DNA of 64,000 nt from an uncultured Sulfolobales archaeon. Lineage in GTDB: Archaea; Thermoproteota; Thermoprotei_A; Sulfolobales; NBVN01. The position numbers and the translations under genes are program-made. This document shows, in pieces, positions 53,138 to 62,840 of this stretch (position 1 is the stretch's first letter; each line of letters begins with the position of its first letter). The DNA is taken from positions 1 through 64,000 of the forward strand of contig CALJEN010000003.1 in the NCBI GenBank assembly GCA_938073905.1, written 5' to 3'. The notes beneath the pieces were generated by a model, which worked only from the letters and a program-made list of their open reading frames with translations, had not been told where the DNA came from and ran no database searches.

Positions 53138-53922
53138 CTCTCCCTGTTCTCACTTAAATACCTTGCCTGAGACCTAGCCACGCTCCCGAGAGCCTCCCTC
53201 GGTGAGGGGGCCAGGACTACCCTGTTGCCGACCACCTCCGCGTCGGCTCCGTAGCAGAGGGCCTCGCCGGGTCCCGCACCGGCTGCGAAGATTCCGGGAG
53301 AGAGGATCACGTACCTGTTCCCGAAGGTCTCCCTCAGGTCTCTTATGATCGTCGTCTTGCTGGCCGGGACTACCAGGCCGCTGGGGTCCGTCTTCTGGAT
53401 CGCTATCTTGACGTCTGGGTAGCGGCTGTCGATTATGTATGCCGCTGGGTGGTCGAACGATACCTGCACGAAGAGCTCCAGCGAGGAGCTCTCGCACTTC
53501 TTCGCTACCCTCTCCAGGGCCCCCTCGTACCCTATGAAGCCGTTTACGACTAGCCCGCCGAACCCCGAGTCCCGCAGCAGCTCTACTACGTACTCCATAA
53601 CCTGCGCCGTGTCGGCGAGCTTCACGTCGGCGAGGAAGTATGTCCCGGGCGAGGACTCTATGAGGTTCCTCACGGCTCTCAGCCCCTTGCCGAGTAGGAA
53701 GGGAGTCCCGATCTTGAACCCGACTACGATCCCCCTCATCGAGGATACGAGATCTGCCACGAAACCGAGGTCTAGCCTGGGGCTGTCCAGGGCCACCATC
53801 AGCTTGACCTGGGCTCTCTCGACGGCCCCTCTTATCAACCTCCGCACCGCCGAGCTATTCTGACCAGACTTAAAATCTGGCAACGCGCGAGGGCTCTCCG
53901 GTGGCGAGCAGAGCAGGAACAT
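53122..53922 (-). CDS. pyrF: orotidine 5'-phosphate decarboxylase; start probably internal (near 53799)
   Basis: MVALDSPRLD; FLADVKLADTAQVMEYVVELL; VILSPGIFAAGAGPGEALCYGADAEVVGN. Confidence 0.9.
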   Translation of the reverse strand: MFLLCSPPESPRALPDFKSGQNSSAVRRLIRGAVERAQVKLMVALDSPRLDLGFVADLVSSMRGIVVGFKIGTPFLLGKGLRAVRNLIESSPGTYFLADVKLADTAQVMEYVVELLRDSGFGGLVVNGFIGYEGALERVAKKCESSSLELFVQVSFDHPAAYIIDSRYPDVKIAIQKTDPSGLVVPASKTTIIRDLRETFGNRYVILSPGIFAAGAGPGEALCYGADAEVVGNRVVLAPSPREALGSVARSQARYLSENRERCLTR

Positions 53923-53976
53923 AGAGCTTTAAACAGCTCCCGACCTATAGCTCGGAACCGAAGCCGGGGGACTCTC

Positions 53977-55362
53977 TTGTACGACCTGGTAGTGATAGGG
54001 GGCGGTCCGGCGGGCTACCTGGCTGCGGCTAGGGCGAGCTCGCGCGGGCTCCGCACGGCTCTCGTGGAGGGGAGGCTCCTCGGAGGGGAGTGCACCAACT
54101 GGGGATGCATACCGACCAAGACCCTGATGGAGGTTTCCGAGAGCTACTACAAGTCGAAGGCTCTGCGACAGGCGGGCTTCCAGCTCAGCACCGGGTCGGT
54201 GTCGTGGGAGAAGCTGTTGGAGCACGTGTCCAGGGCCGTTTCCCGCTCTCGGGAGGGGATCAGGGTCCTCCTGAGCGACGTGGAGATCGTCGAGGGCTGG
54301 GGGAGGCTGGCCGGACCCAGAAGGGTCAAGGTGGTGAGCGGGGAGTCCACCAAGGAGCTCGAGTCTCGCTACATCCTGGTGGCCACGGGCTCCGAGCCCA
54401 GGGACCTCCCCGCGGTCAGGGTCGACGGAGAGCACGTGATCACGAACAGGGAGTTCTTCGGGCTGAGGAGGCTGCCCGAGTCCATGACCGTAATCGGAGC
54501 GGGGGCGATCGGCGTGGAGATAGCCACGGCTCTGGCGATGCTGGAGAAGGAGGTCTACCTCGTCGAGCTGCTCGAGAGGCCCCTCTACTTCGCCGACCCC
54601 GACGTCTCGGCCGTGGTCGAGAGGAGCCTCAGGAGGCTTGGAGTCAAGGCGTTCTTCAGGGCCACCGCCAAGAGCGTCGAGAAGAGGAGCGGGTCGGTCC
54701 TCGTGACCCTATCCCTGGGAGACGGCTCCGAGAAGACCCTGGAGACCGAGAAGGTCCTCGTGGCCGTCGGGAGGAGGCCTAACGTCGAGAACCTGGGACT
54801 GGAGGAGGTGGGAGTGGAGTTCGACGCGAAGACAGGGATCAAGGTCAACGAGAACATGGTCACAAGCGTGCCCAGCGTCCTAGCGGCGGGTGACGTCGCG
54901 GGCCCACCCCAGCTGGCCCACAAGGCCTTCAGGGAGGCCGTGATAGCCTCGGACTTCATCACTGGATACCCGAACCCACCGCCGAGAGGCCCCGTCCCGC
55001 AGGTCGTGTTCTCCCACCCGCAGGTAGCGATCGTCGGGCTCACAGAGCAGGAAGCGACAGCTGCCGGCATCAGCTACAGGGCCTACAAGTTCCCCTACGT
55101 GGCTCTCGGGAGGAACACCGCGGCCCTGGTCAAGAGCAGCGAGGGGTTCGCCAAGGTGTTGGTGGGTGAGGGCGGGAGGATACTCGGGGCCCAGGTGGTG
55201 GGCAACGAGGCGTCGGAGATAGTCCACGTCTTCTGCCTGGCGATAGCGAAGGGGATGAGCGTCGGAGACCTCGCGGACGTAGTGTACACGCACCCGACAT
55301 ACTCCGAAGTCGTGGGCGAGCTGGTGAGCCTCGCCCTGGGTAGGCCGATGCACATAAAGTAG
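53977..55362 (+). CDS. dihydrolipoamide dehydrogenase-family FAD oxidoreductase
   Basis: DLVVIGGGPAGYLAAARAS; LLGGECTNWGCIPTKTL redox CxxxxC; AAGDVAGPPQLAHKAFREAVIAS; HPTYSEVVGE. Confidence 0.95.
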   Translation: MYDLVVIGGGPAGYLAAARASSRGLRTALVEGRLLGGECTNWGCIPTKTLMEVSESYYKSKALRQAGFQLSTGSVSWEKLLEHVSRAVSRSREGIRVLLSDVEIVEGWGRLAGPRRVKVVSGESTKELESRYILVATGSEPRDLPAVRVDGEHVITNREFFGLRRLPESMTVIGAGAIGVEIATALAMLEKEVYLVELLERPLYFADPDVSAVVERSLRRLGVKAFFRATAKSVEKRSGSVLVTLSLGDGSEKTLETEKVLVAVGRRPNVENLGLEEVGVEFDAKTGIKVNENMVTSVPSVLAAGDVAGPPQLAHKAFREAVIASDFITGYPNPPPRGPVPQVVFSHPQVAIVGLTEQEATAAGISYRAYKFPYVALGRNTAALVKSSEGFAKVLVGEGGRILGAQVVGNEASEIVHVFCLAIAKGMSVGDLADVVYTHPTYSEVVGELVSLALGRPMHIK

Positions 55363-55636
55363 CGTCTCTCTAGTCCTCATACGGTTTTCTCGATAGAGGC
55401 GGGACCTCCTCAAGTCGCACCACTGCGCTCCAAAGCTCAAGGTCTTCCGGTCGTGCCGCGTAGAGTCCCGTAGAGACGACTGCGCGTTGTCGGAGCGCGG
55501 TTTCGTTCAGGCTATCGCAAGGCGCGGAGTCCATAACGAGGGAGTCGGCGGGCTGGGAACCGCCGCGCACCGGAATTCCCGCCGAGGGATGGCACTCGAG
55601 GAGAGCTGCCGGCCGCGATCGGCACGCCCGCGCGGA

Positions 55637-56497
55637 TCACGGAGCTCGGTCAGCTCTAGCCCAGAGCCCAGAGAGCCCGCCCTCCGAACCGAGGGGCTCG
55701 GCCAGCGAGGCCACGCACCTCGCCCCCAGCCGGGCGCACACACTCTCGAACTCCCCGAGCACCCTAGACCACCACGACGCGCTCCTCACCGCGGCCTCGA
55801 TCCTCTCGAGGTCGCCTACCGCGGAGCCGAGGCTCTCGCGCACCCTCGGGGTGATCCTCAGTTTGTCTATGTGGACCAGGTCGACTCCACCGATGACCTC
55901 CTCCAGGACGCCGGCGAAGGACTCGGCGTCGTCGTTGAAGCCCGGGATCACGGGCCCGTAGAAGAGCCACGTCCTCACCCCCCGCTCGGATACCCTGAGC
56001 AGGGCCTCGGCCCTCGCCCCGGGCGGCGGAGCCCCCGGCTCCAGCAGGGACGCCACTCCGGAGTCCAGCGTTATTATCGTGAAGCCCACGTCGACCGAGT
56101 CCCTCTTCGCCGCCAGTAAGTCGAGGTCTCTGAGGACTAGGGGAGACTTGGTCTGGACGCTAACCCTGAACCCGCGCTTCAGCAGCACCTCCACCGACCT
56201 CCTGGTCAGCCCGACCTCGGACTCCACGGGCTGGTAGGGGTCGGTGACGGTCGAGACGCCGACGGTGCCCGGTCTGAGCCTCCTGGTCTCCCTCTCGAGG
56301 AGCGCCAGGAGGTTCTCCTTGACGTAGACCAGGGAGCCCCACCTCTCGACCACCTCTCTGTACTTGGTGTACTCCCTCGCGTAGCAGTAGAGGCAGCCGT
56401 GCTGGCACCCTACGTAGGGATTCAGGGAGTAGTCCAAGTCCGGGAGCCCGGACTTGGAGAGGGCCGACTTGACCCGCACCCTAGGGCAGCTAGTCAA
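55637..56497 (-). CDS. radical SAM protein (SplB-like/COG1533-type)
   Basis: LDYSLNPYVGCQHGCLYCYAREYTKY CxxxCxxC cluster; VSTVTDPYQPVESEVGLTRRSVEVL. Confidence 0.9.
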   Translation of the reverse strand: MTSCPRVRVKSALSKSGLPDLDYSLNPYVGCQHGCLYCYAREYTKYREVVERWGSLVYVKENLLALLERETRRLRPGTVGVSTVTDPYQPVESEVGLTRRSVEVLLKRGFRVSVQTKSPLVLRDLDLLAAKRDSVDVGFTIITLDSGVASLLEPGAPPPGARAEALLRVSERGVRTWLFYGPVIPGFNDDAESFAGVLEEVIGGVDLVHIDKLRITPRVRESLGSAVGDLERIEAAVRSASWWSRVLGEFESVCARLGARCVASLAEPLGSEGGLSGLWARADRAP

Positions 56498-57785
56498 CGA
56501 GCCTCCTACCCCTCAACAGCAGGCTCAGGATCTTCGACTTCGACACTACGGTCTCCAGCGGGACCCTCGTCAGCCCCCTCAAGTCCTCGAGGAGCTCCCG
56601 CAGCGTGCCGTACTTCCTGTAGGGCCCCGCCAGCAGGGCTCTGACGCACTCCCTGACGAACCACACCCCCACGGGGATGTTGAAGCTCGGGTATATCTCT
56701 CTGTAGAGTACGGCCCCCGCCTGCCTGCCCAGACCGCTCAGGTGCTCCGCCACCGCGAGCCTCGAGGCGTAGTAGCAGCCCCCTATCGACGGGTACTCCC
56801 TCCTCTCGCTGGTCAACTCCCAGTCCCCCTCCACCACGACCTCGCCTCCGAAGGGGTTCCACGTCGAGCCTGGGAACCAGGCCTCCATCCACTCGAACAT
56901 CCAGCGAGTGGGCAGGAGGACGGCCACGAAGAGGTTGCCGCTCCTGCTCATGGTGTACAGTCTGTACTCGTTTATCGTCGGCTTGTCGATTAGCCCCTTC
57001 ACCAGAGAGCCCGACACCAACGAGTCGACCGCGGTTATGGCCCACCTAGTCGGCACGAGCTTCCTCCTGGTGGCCTTCCCCAGCGAGCCCACCGAGAGGA
57101 TCCTGGTGATCGCGGAGACCGGGATCGACGATCTGTACAGGTAGAGGACCGCGCTCCTCGCGCTGAGGTCTCTGTCGCCGTAGACCTTCTCCACGCGGCT
57201 GTCCACGCGCGGGTTTGAGCCGAAGCGGAGCCTCCTGACGGGAGCGAGAGGGCCCATCGGGGGGATGTTCTCGTCTAGCAGAACTCTCGGTCTCGGGCTC
57301 TCCTCGAGCACTGCCTCCACGTCGACCGGTCTCGCGGACATCGCCAGCTCTCTGACCTGCTCGACGAAGCTGTCGCCCACGTCGTGGACTCTCAGAGACC
57401 TGCCCCCGCGGACTAGAGTCAGCCTGAACCTCAGTACGTCATCCAGGGCGAGCTCCAGCCACCTCTCGGGGAGGTCGTAGATCGACGTGTCCCCCACCTC
57501 CGGCGGGAGACCTGCGGCCACGGTGACCGCTGGGTAGCCGACCCATCCGACGTAGACCGAGGGCGGGGAGCTGCTGGAGAGCTCCCGCGGCACGCGCTCG
57601 AGGGTGCGTAGCGATAGAGTCTTGAGGAGAGCGGGGCAGTACTCTAGCCCACATAGCCTCCTGGGGCCGCCGCGGCACAGCACGCAGAGCCTGCTCCCTA
57701 TCAACTCCCTCGTACGTACCAGGGCTGCCGCGGCTAATATTAGCGCTGTCTCGCGATCGGGGTCTTTCGGAGCGTGATATTCCAT
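56490..57785 (-). CDS. Nre-family archaeal DNA repair protein
   Basis: CVLCRGGPRRLCGLEYCPALL zinc finger; PSVYVGWVGYPAVTVAAGLPP; DENIPPMGPLAPVRRLRFGSNPRVDSRVEKVYGDRDLSA. Confidence 0.88.
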   Translation of the reverse strand: MEYHAPKDPDRETALILAAAALVRTRELIGSRLCVLCRGGPRRLCGLEYCPALLKTLSLRTLERVPRELSSSSPPSVYVGWVGYPAVTVAAGLPPEVGDTSIYDLPERWLELALDDVLRFRLTLVRGGRSLRVHDVGDSFVEQVRELAMSARPVDVEAVLEESPRPRVLLDENIPPMGPLAPVRRLRFGSNPRVDSRVEKVYGDRDLSARSAVLYLYRSSIPVSAITRILSVGSLGKATRRKLVPTRWAITAVDSLVSGSLVKGLIDKPTINEYRLYTMSRSGNLFVAVLLPTRWMFEWMEAWFPGSTWNPFGGEVVVEGDWELTSERREYPSIGGCYYASRLAVAEHLSGLGRQAGAVLYREIYPSFNIPVGVWFVRECVRALLAGPYRKYGTLRELLEDLRGLTRVPLETVVSKSKILSLLLRGRRLVD

Positions 57786-57852
57786 CGGCCGCGGCGATTA
57801 GGCTCGATGCTTTTGAGCGGGGGTCTCGCTAGCGCTAGCCTCGGGATGGTGC

Positions 57853-58317
57853 GTGGTAGTCCCCCCTCAAGCCCTCGCGGATCTGGGGTTCGCGGCCGAG
57901 CAGCTCGACTGCGCGGGAGTGAAGCTCACCCTCTGCGAGGTCTACACTCTGGAGGAGGCTGGGGAAATACTCCCGGATAGCAAGAGAGTGCCGCGGTACC
58001 TGAAGGTAGAGCCGGACGAGCGGGGGGTCTTCGATCTCGGAAAGGGAGCCTACATAGTCCGCTACTGCGAGTACGTGAGGATACCCGAGGACTCCATGGC
58101 CTTGGCGATCCCCCGCTCCAGCCTGCTGAGGTCGGGAGTGACGCTGTTCACGGCAGTGTGGGACCCGGGGTACGAGGGGAGGGGCTACGGGCTGCTACTC
58201 GTACTGAACGAGCACGGAGTGAGAATAGGATCGAGGTCCCAGATAGCGCAGCTCGTCTACGTAAGGCTCACCGAAAAGTCGGCCATTCCCTACAGGGGAG
58301 CGTACTACCGCGAGTGA
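57853..58317 (+). CDS. dCTP deaminase/dUTPase family protein
   Basis: ALAIPRSSLLRSGVTLFTAVWDPGYEGRGYGLLLVLNEHGVRI...IAQLVYVRL. Confidence 0.88.
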   Translation: MVVPPQALADLGFAAEQLDCAGVKLTLCEVYTLEEAGEILPDSKRVPRYLKVEPDERGVFDLGKGAYIVRYCEYVRIPEDSMALAIPRSSLLRSGVTLFTAVWDPGYEGRGYGLLLVLNEHGVRIGSRSQIAQLVYVRLTEKSAIPYRGAYYRE

Positions 58318-58320
58318 GCT

Positions 58321-59694
58321 CTACAAGCGGCCACGCATAAGCTTCAGAATCTTGTCCAAGACCTCGTCGGGAGTCTTGCCGAAGACCCTGATCAGGGGCT
58401 CCTTTCCGACGTCTCCCAGGTCTGCCAGGACGTCCGGGACTCTCCCGCACTGCTCCACGGCCCTCTTCACCATCCAGGGCAGCGAGGCTCCCTCGACCCT
58501 CCTGACCTCCTCCGGCTCCTCCCGCCTGTCGACCACCGCCGCGGACATCCCCAGCCGCTTGGCTGCCTCCACGAGCTCTTCGTTATACTTTATGTTCATG
58601 GCCGACCTGATGCTGGGGTCGTACTTCATCGCCTCGAGCACCAGCCTCGCGACATGGCTCGAGGCCCCGGGCTGTGGGTACCCGAAGGCCGCGACCTTGT
58701 CCGCGTACCTGACTATCCTGCCCGGGACGCCCACGACGTCTGCAACGCCTCGAGCCAAGCGCCTCGGCACCGAGTAGACCATGTTGGACTGGACCTCCGG
58801 TATCACGGCCGCGAGCCTGCGGGCGAGGGGCTCCGAGGTCATCCTCTCGAGGGTCCCCGCGAGGGCTCTCTGAGCCCTGTAGAGCTCCGCGTCGAGCTCC
58901 AGGTAGGCCGTCGGGTTGACGGGGCAGGAACCCCTGCCGACCCTGTAGGAGCGGGATATAGCCGTGAGGATGAAGTTCCTGGCCTCCACTATGGAGTCCA
59001 GCACGGGGAGCCCCTTGGCCAGGTTCGCGGCTATGGCTGCCGAGAACGAGCAGCCGGTCCCGTGGGTGCACCCCGCGACCCTCTCGGTCTCGACGCGCTT
59101 TACCGAGCCACCGACGTAGACTACGTCCACCACCCTGTCCCCGGACTCGATGTGACCGCCCTTGACCACCACCGACTCGACTCCCAGCTCGCGCGCTATC
59201 GCTCTAGCGGCCTCCTCGGCGTCCTCTACTCTCCCTATCGTGATCCCCGAAAGTATCTCCGCCTCGTACTTGTTGGGGGTGAGCACCCTAGCCAGGGGGA
59301 GCAGCTCCCTCTTGAGGCTCTCGATGGCCTCCTCGGCCAGGAGCCTGGCACCGCTCTTGGCCACCATAACCGGGTCTACGACCAGGGGGAAGCCAAAGCT
59401 CTTCACAGCTCTCGCCACGGCCCTGACTATCGGAGACGAGCTGAGCATCCCGGTTTTGGCCGCGTCTATGCCCATGTCCTCCCAGACCGCCTTGATCTGG
59501 AGCTCCACGAACTCCGGTGGAACCTCGTGTACCCCCGCTACCGAGTACGTGTTCTGGGCGGTCAGGGCCGTCACGGCGAGAGTTCCATGGACGCCGAGCG
59601 CCGCGAACGTCTTCAGGTCAGCCGCGATGCCCGCTCCGCCGCCGGAGTCCACCCCGGCGATCGTCATAGCGACCGGGACCTCCCACCTTCCCAC
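58321..59694 (-). CDS. thiDN: fused hydroxymethylpyrimidine(-phosphate) kinase / thiamine-phosphate synthase (ThiD-ThiN)
   Basis: AMTIAGVDSGGGAGIAADLKTFAALGVHGTLAVTALTAQNTYSV (ThiD); VPRRLARGVADVVGVPGRIVRYADKVAAFGYPQPGASSHVARLVLEAMKYDPSIRSAMNIKY (ThiN). Confidence 0.95.
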   Translation of the reverse strand: MGRWEVPVAMTIAGVDSGGGAGIAADLKTFAALGVHGTLAVTALTAQNTYSVAGVHEVPPEFVELQIKAVWEDMGIDAAKTGMLSSSPIVRAVARAVKSFGFPLVVDPVMVAKSGARLLAEEAIESLKRELLPLARVLTPNKYEAEILSGITIGRVEDAEEAARAIARELGVESVVVKGGHIESGDRVVDVVYVGGSVKRVETERVAGCTHGTGCSFSAAIAANLAKGLPVLDSIVEARNFILTAISRSYRVGRGSCPVNPTAYLELDAELYRAQRALAGTLERMTSEPLARRLAAVIPEVQSNMVYSVPRRLARGVADVVGVPGRIVRYADKVAAFGYPQPGASSHVARLVLEAMKYDPSIRSAMNIKYNEELVEAAKRLGMSAAVVDRREEPEEVRRVEGASLPWMVKRAVEQCGRVPDVLADLGDVGKEPLIRVFGKTPDEVLDKILKLMRGRL

Positions 59695-59810
59695 GCCTAT
59701 CCCCAGAAGAGTCCGCCGAGCGTTATTAATTCCGGGAAGGGGCTCACCGGCTCCACCGCGGGTTCCTTATTAGCTCTTGGATTAAACGGACTACGATAGA
59801 GGGCGAGAGC

Positions 59811-62747
59811 GTGAGCTCCGTGGAGGAGTTCATAGAGTTTTTGAAGAGGCTGGCGGAGAAGTGGTCGCGCTCGTACGAGGAGGACGGGGTCTTCGAGGCC
59901 GACCCTATGGAGGGAGCGCCCAAGTACTTCCTGACAGCGGCGTACATGTACCCGAACGCGCCCATCCACGTAGGCCACGGCAGGACGTACCTCGTAGCCG
60001 ACGCGCTGGCCAGGTTCAAGCGCCTACTCGGCTACAACGTCCTGTTCCCGATGGGCTTCCACTACACTGGGACACCGGTGCTGGTGAGGGTCGAGGCAAT
60101 AGTGGAGAACAACGTCAAGGAGATAGAGGCCATGTCTAGGACTTTCAACGTGGACGCGGAGACTCTGAGGAAGCTCAGAGACCCCGTGAGGTTCGCGAGG
60201 TACTTCCACGAGCTCTCCAAGGAGGTGATGAAGGGGTACGGCCTCAGCATAGACTGGAGGAGGGAGTTCACCACGGTAGACCCCGACTACAAAGCCTTCA
60301 TACGGTGGCAGTTCACCAAGCTCCTCAGGTCGGGGCTGCTGGTTAGGGGCACCCATCCGGTGGGGTGGTGTCCTAGACACGGCATGCCGGTGAGCATGCA
60401 CGACACCGAGGGGGACGTCGAGCCGGAGATCGGGGAGCTCACCCTGATAAAGTTCGTGGACGACCGCGGGACCGTGTTCCCGGCCGCTACCCTGAGGCCC
60501 GAGACCGTCCTGGGAGTCACGAATATGTGGGTCAACCCGAACGCCAGGTACTGCGTGTCCTCGGTCGGGAGCGAGAGGTGGGTGGTCTCGTGCGAGGCCG
60601 TCGAGAAGCTGAGGCACCAGCTGAAGAGCGTGGAGCCTCTGGAGGAGCTCGGAGGCTCCGAGCTAGTGGGGAGGGAGGTCTTGAACCCGGTCACCGGCGA
60701 GAAGGTCAGGGTGCTCCCAGCGGCGTTCGTGAGCCCGAGGTTCGGCACCGGTGTGGTGATGTCGGTCCCGGCCCACGCGCCCTACGACTACGCGGCACTG
60801 AGGGACTACGTGGAGAAGAGCGCGGGCGGAGCCTGGCCCAGAGAGCTGGCACCGCGTCCCCTGATAGAGGTTCCCGGCTGGAGCGATGTCCCGGCTAGGG
60901 ACGCCGTGGAGAGGCTCGGGGTCGGGAGCCAGACCGACGTGGAGCGCCTGGAAGAGGCCACCGCGAAGGTCTACAGAGAGGAGTTCGAGCGCGGCGTCGT
61001 CAGACCGGACGTGGTCTCGTACGTGGTGAGCCGCGACCCCCGGGTGGTGGAGTTCCTGAAGAGCCGCGTAGCGGAGAGGCCGGTCAAGGAGGCTAGGGAG
61101 AGCGTGAAGGACCTGCTCAGAGACCTCGGAGCCCTGGACTCCATGTACGAGGTTATCAACGCTCCCGTCAGGTGCCGCTGCGGTGCCGAGGTCGTAGTGA
61201 AGGTCCTGGAGAACCAGTGGTTCATAGACTACGGCAACGAGGCTTGGAAGGCCTTGACTAGGGAGGCTCTGAGGGGAATGAGGATCGTGCCGGAGGAGGC
61301 TAGGAGGGGCATCGAGGCCACCATAGAGTGGCTGAAGGAGAGGGCGTGCGCGAGGACTAGGGGGCTGGGCACGGAGCTGCCGTGGGAACCCGGCTGGGTG
61401 ATCGAGGCTCTCAGCGACTCGACCATATACATGGCCTTCTACACGGTCGTGCACAGGATCAGGAGCCTCGGTGTGAGGGCCGAGGATCTCGACGAGCGGT
61501 TCTGGGACTACGTCTTCCTGGGCATCGGCGACCCGAGGGAGGTGGCGGGCAGGATCGGTGTGAGAACCGAGGATCTGGAGTCCATCAGGAGGGAGTTCCT
61601 ATACTGGTACCCATTGGACTCCAGGCACAGTGGAAAGGACCTGATACCCAACCACCTCACCTTCTTCGTGTTCAACCACACCGCGGTCTTCCCGAGGGAG
61701 CTGTGGCCGAGGCAAATAGTGGTCAACGGCTGGGTCCTGGTCGAGGGAGCCAAGATGTCCAAGTCCAGGGGCAACGTGAGGCTGCTCAGGAACCTCATGG
61801 ACGCCTACTCTCCGGACGCCCTGCGGCTCGGCCTGATCCTCGGCGCCGAGGTGGACCAAGACCTAGACCTCAGCGAGGAGACCATAATCTTCGCGGCCAG
61901 GCAGCTCGCGAGGATCTACAGCACGGTGGAGAAGATCCTGGCCTCGGCCACCGAGGAGGTCGGCAGGCGGGCGGACGAGTGGCTGAGGAGGACGCTCTCG
62001 CAGCACGTGGCCAACTACGTGAGCGAGGTCGAGAGCGTCAAGCTGAGAGCTGCGGCCCTCAGGGTCTACGTCAGGATGCTGGAGGACCTGGAGACCTACG
62101 TCAAGTGGGCTGGGACTCCCGGGAGGGTGGCCAGGGAGTACGTGGCCGAGTGGGTGAAGCTCATGAGCCCCTTCACGCCGTTCGTAGCCGAGGAACTCTG
62201 GAGAGCTGCCGGGGGTAGAGGGTACGTGGCGAAGGCAGTGATAGACAGGAAGCTCGTGGAGGAGGGCCGCCTGCCCGAGGTCGAGCAGAGGTACGTCGAC
62301 CTGGTCTCCGAAGACATAAGGTCCGTCCTCGAGGTGGTCAGAGGAGAGGCCGCGGTCCTCTACGTAGCGGACGGAGAGCTCTCGTGGCTGGTGAAGAGCG
62401 TTGCGGAAGACGTCGTACGTGGTGCGGATTCGAGCGAGACCGTCAGGAGGCTCTCGAGAGACCTGGCCAGAGCGGGCTTGAGGCAGCCAGATAGGGTTGT
62501 CAGAGCCCTGCGCGAGGCCGTTAGCTACATGGGGGCGGACAGGCTGCTCAGGTACCTAGAGGCCGTGGGAGGATTCGACGAGTTCGAGATACTGAGCAGG
62601 CACCGCGAGCTCATAGCCGTCAGGCTGGGCCTCAAGGACGTGGTCGTCTACAGGGCCTCCGACCCCGAAGCACCAGACCTCGGTGGGAGGAAGGGCAGGG
62701 CTCTCCCCCTCAAGCCGGGGATCTACATAGCTTCCTCCTCGAGCTGA
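59811..62747 (+). CDS. leuS: leucyl-tRNA synthetase (archaeal)
   Basis: YPNAPIHVGHGRTYLVADALARFKRLLGYNVLFPMGFHYTGTPV; KMSKSRGNV; CP1 editing domain. Confidence 0.97.
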   Translation: MSSVEEFIEFLKRLAEKWSRSYEEDGVFEADPMEGAPKYFLTAAYMYPNAPIHVGHGRTYLVADALARFKRLLGYNVLFPMGFHYTGTPVLVRVEAIVENNVKEIEAMSRTFNVDAETLRKLRDPVRFARYFHELSKEVMKGYGLSIDWRREFTTVDPDYKAFIRWQFTKLLRSGLLVRGTHPVGWCPRHGMPVSMHDTEGDVEPEIGELTLIKFVDDRGTVFPAATLRPETVLGVTNMWVNPNARYCVSSVGSERWVVSCEAVEKLRHQLKSVEPLEELGGSELVGREVLNPVTGEKVRVLPAAFVSPRFGTGVVMSVPAHAPYDYAALRDYVEKSAGGAWPRELAPRPLIEVPGWSDVPARDAVERLGVGSQTDVERLEEATAKVYREEFERGVVRPDVVSYVVSRDPRVVEFLKSRVAERPVKEARESVKDLLRDLGALDSMYEVINAPVRCRCGAEVVVKVLENQWFIDYGNEAWKALTREALRGMRIVPEEARRGIEATIEWLKERACARTRGLGTELPWEPGWVIEALSDSTIYMAFYTVVHRIRSLGVRAEDLDERFWDYVFLGIGDPREVAGRIGVRTEDLESIRREFLYWYPLDSRHSGKDLIPNHLTFFVFNHTAVFPRELWPRQIVVNGWVLVEGAKMSKSRGNVRLLRNLMDAYSPDALRLGLILGAEVDQDLDLSEETIIFAARQLARIYSTVEKILASATEEVGRRADEWLRRTLSQHVANYVSEVESVKLRAAALRVYVRMLEDLETYVKWAGTPGRVAREYVAEWVKLMSPFTPFVAEELWRAAGGRGYVAKAVIDRKLVEEGRLPEVEQRYVDLVSEDIRSVLEVVRGEAAVLYVADGELSWLVKSVAEDVVRGADSSETVRRLSRDLARAGLRQPDRVVRALREAVSYMGADRLLRYLEAVGGFDEFEILSRHRELIAVRLGLKDVVVYRASDPEAPDLGGRKGRALPLKPGIYIASSSS

Positions 62748-62840
62748 ACCTCCGCTCCAGAGCCTCTCCGCACCTGGCGAGAGGCTTCATCGAGCTGAGA
62801 GGTTATTATATCATTCTGTGAAGTTAGCCGAGGTGGGCGC

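Noticed and set aside
55440-55640. GCGC-rich intergenic with CGTTGTCG at about 55486, resembling the TnpB element end motif
   Set aside because: Only 8 nt match with no flanking similarity or tnpB relic; likely chance.
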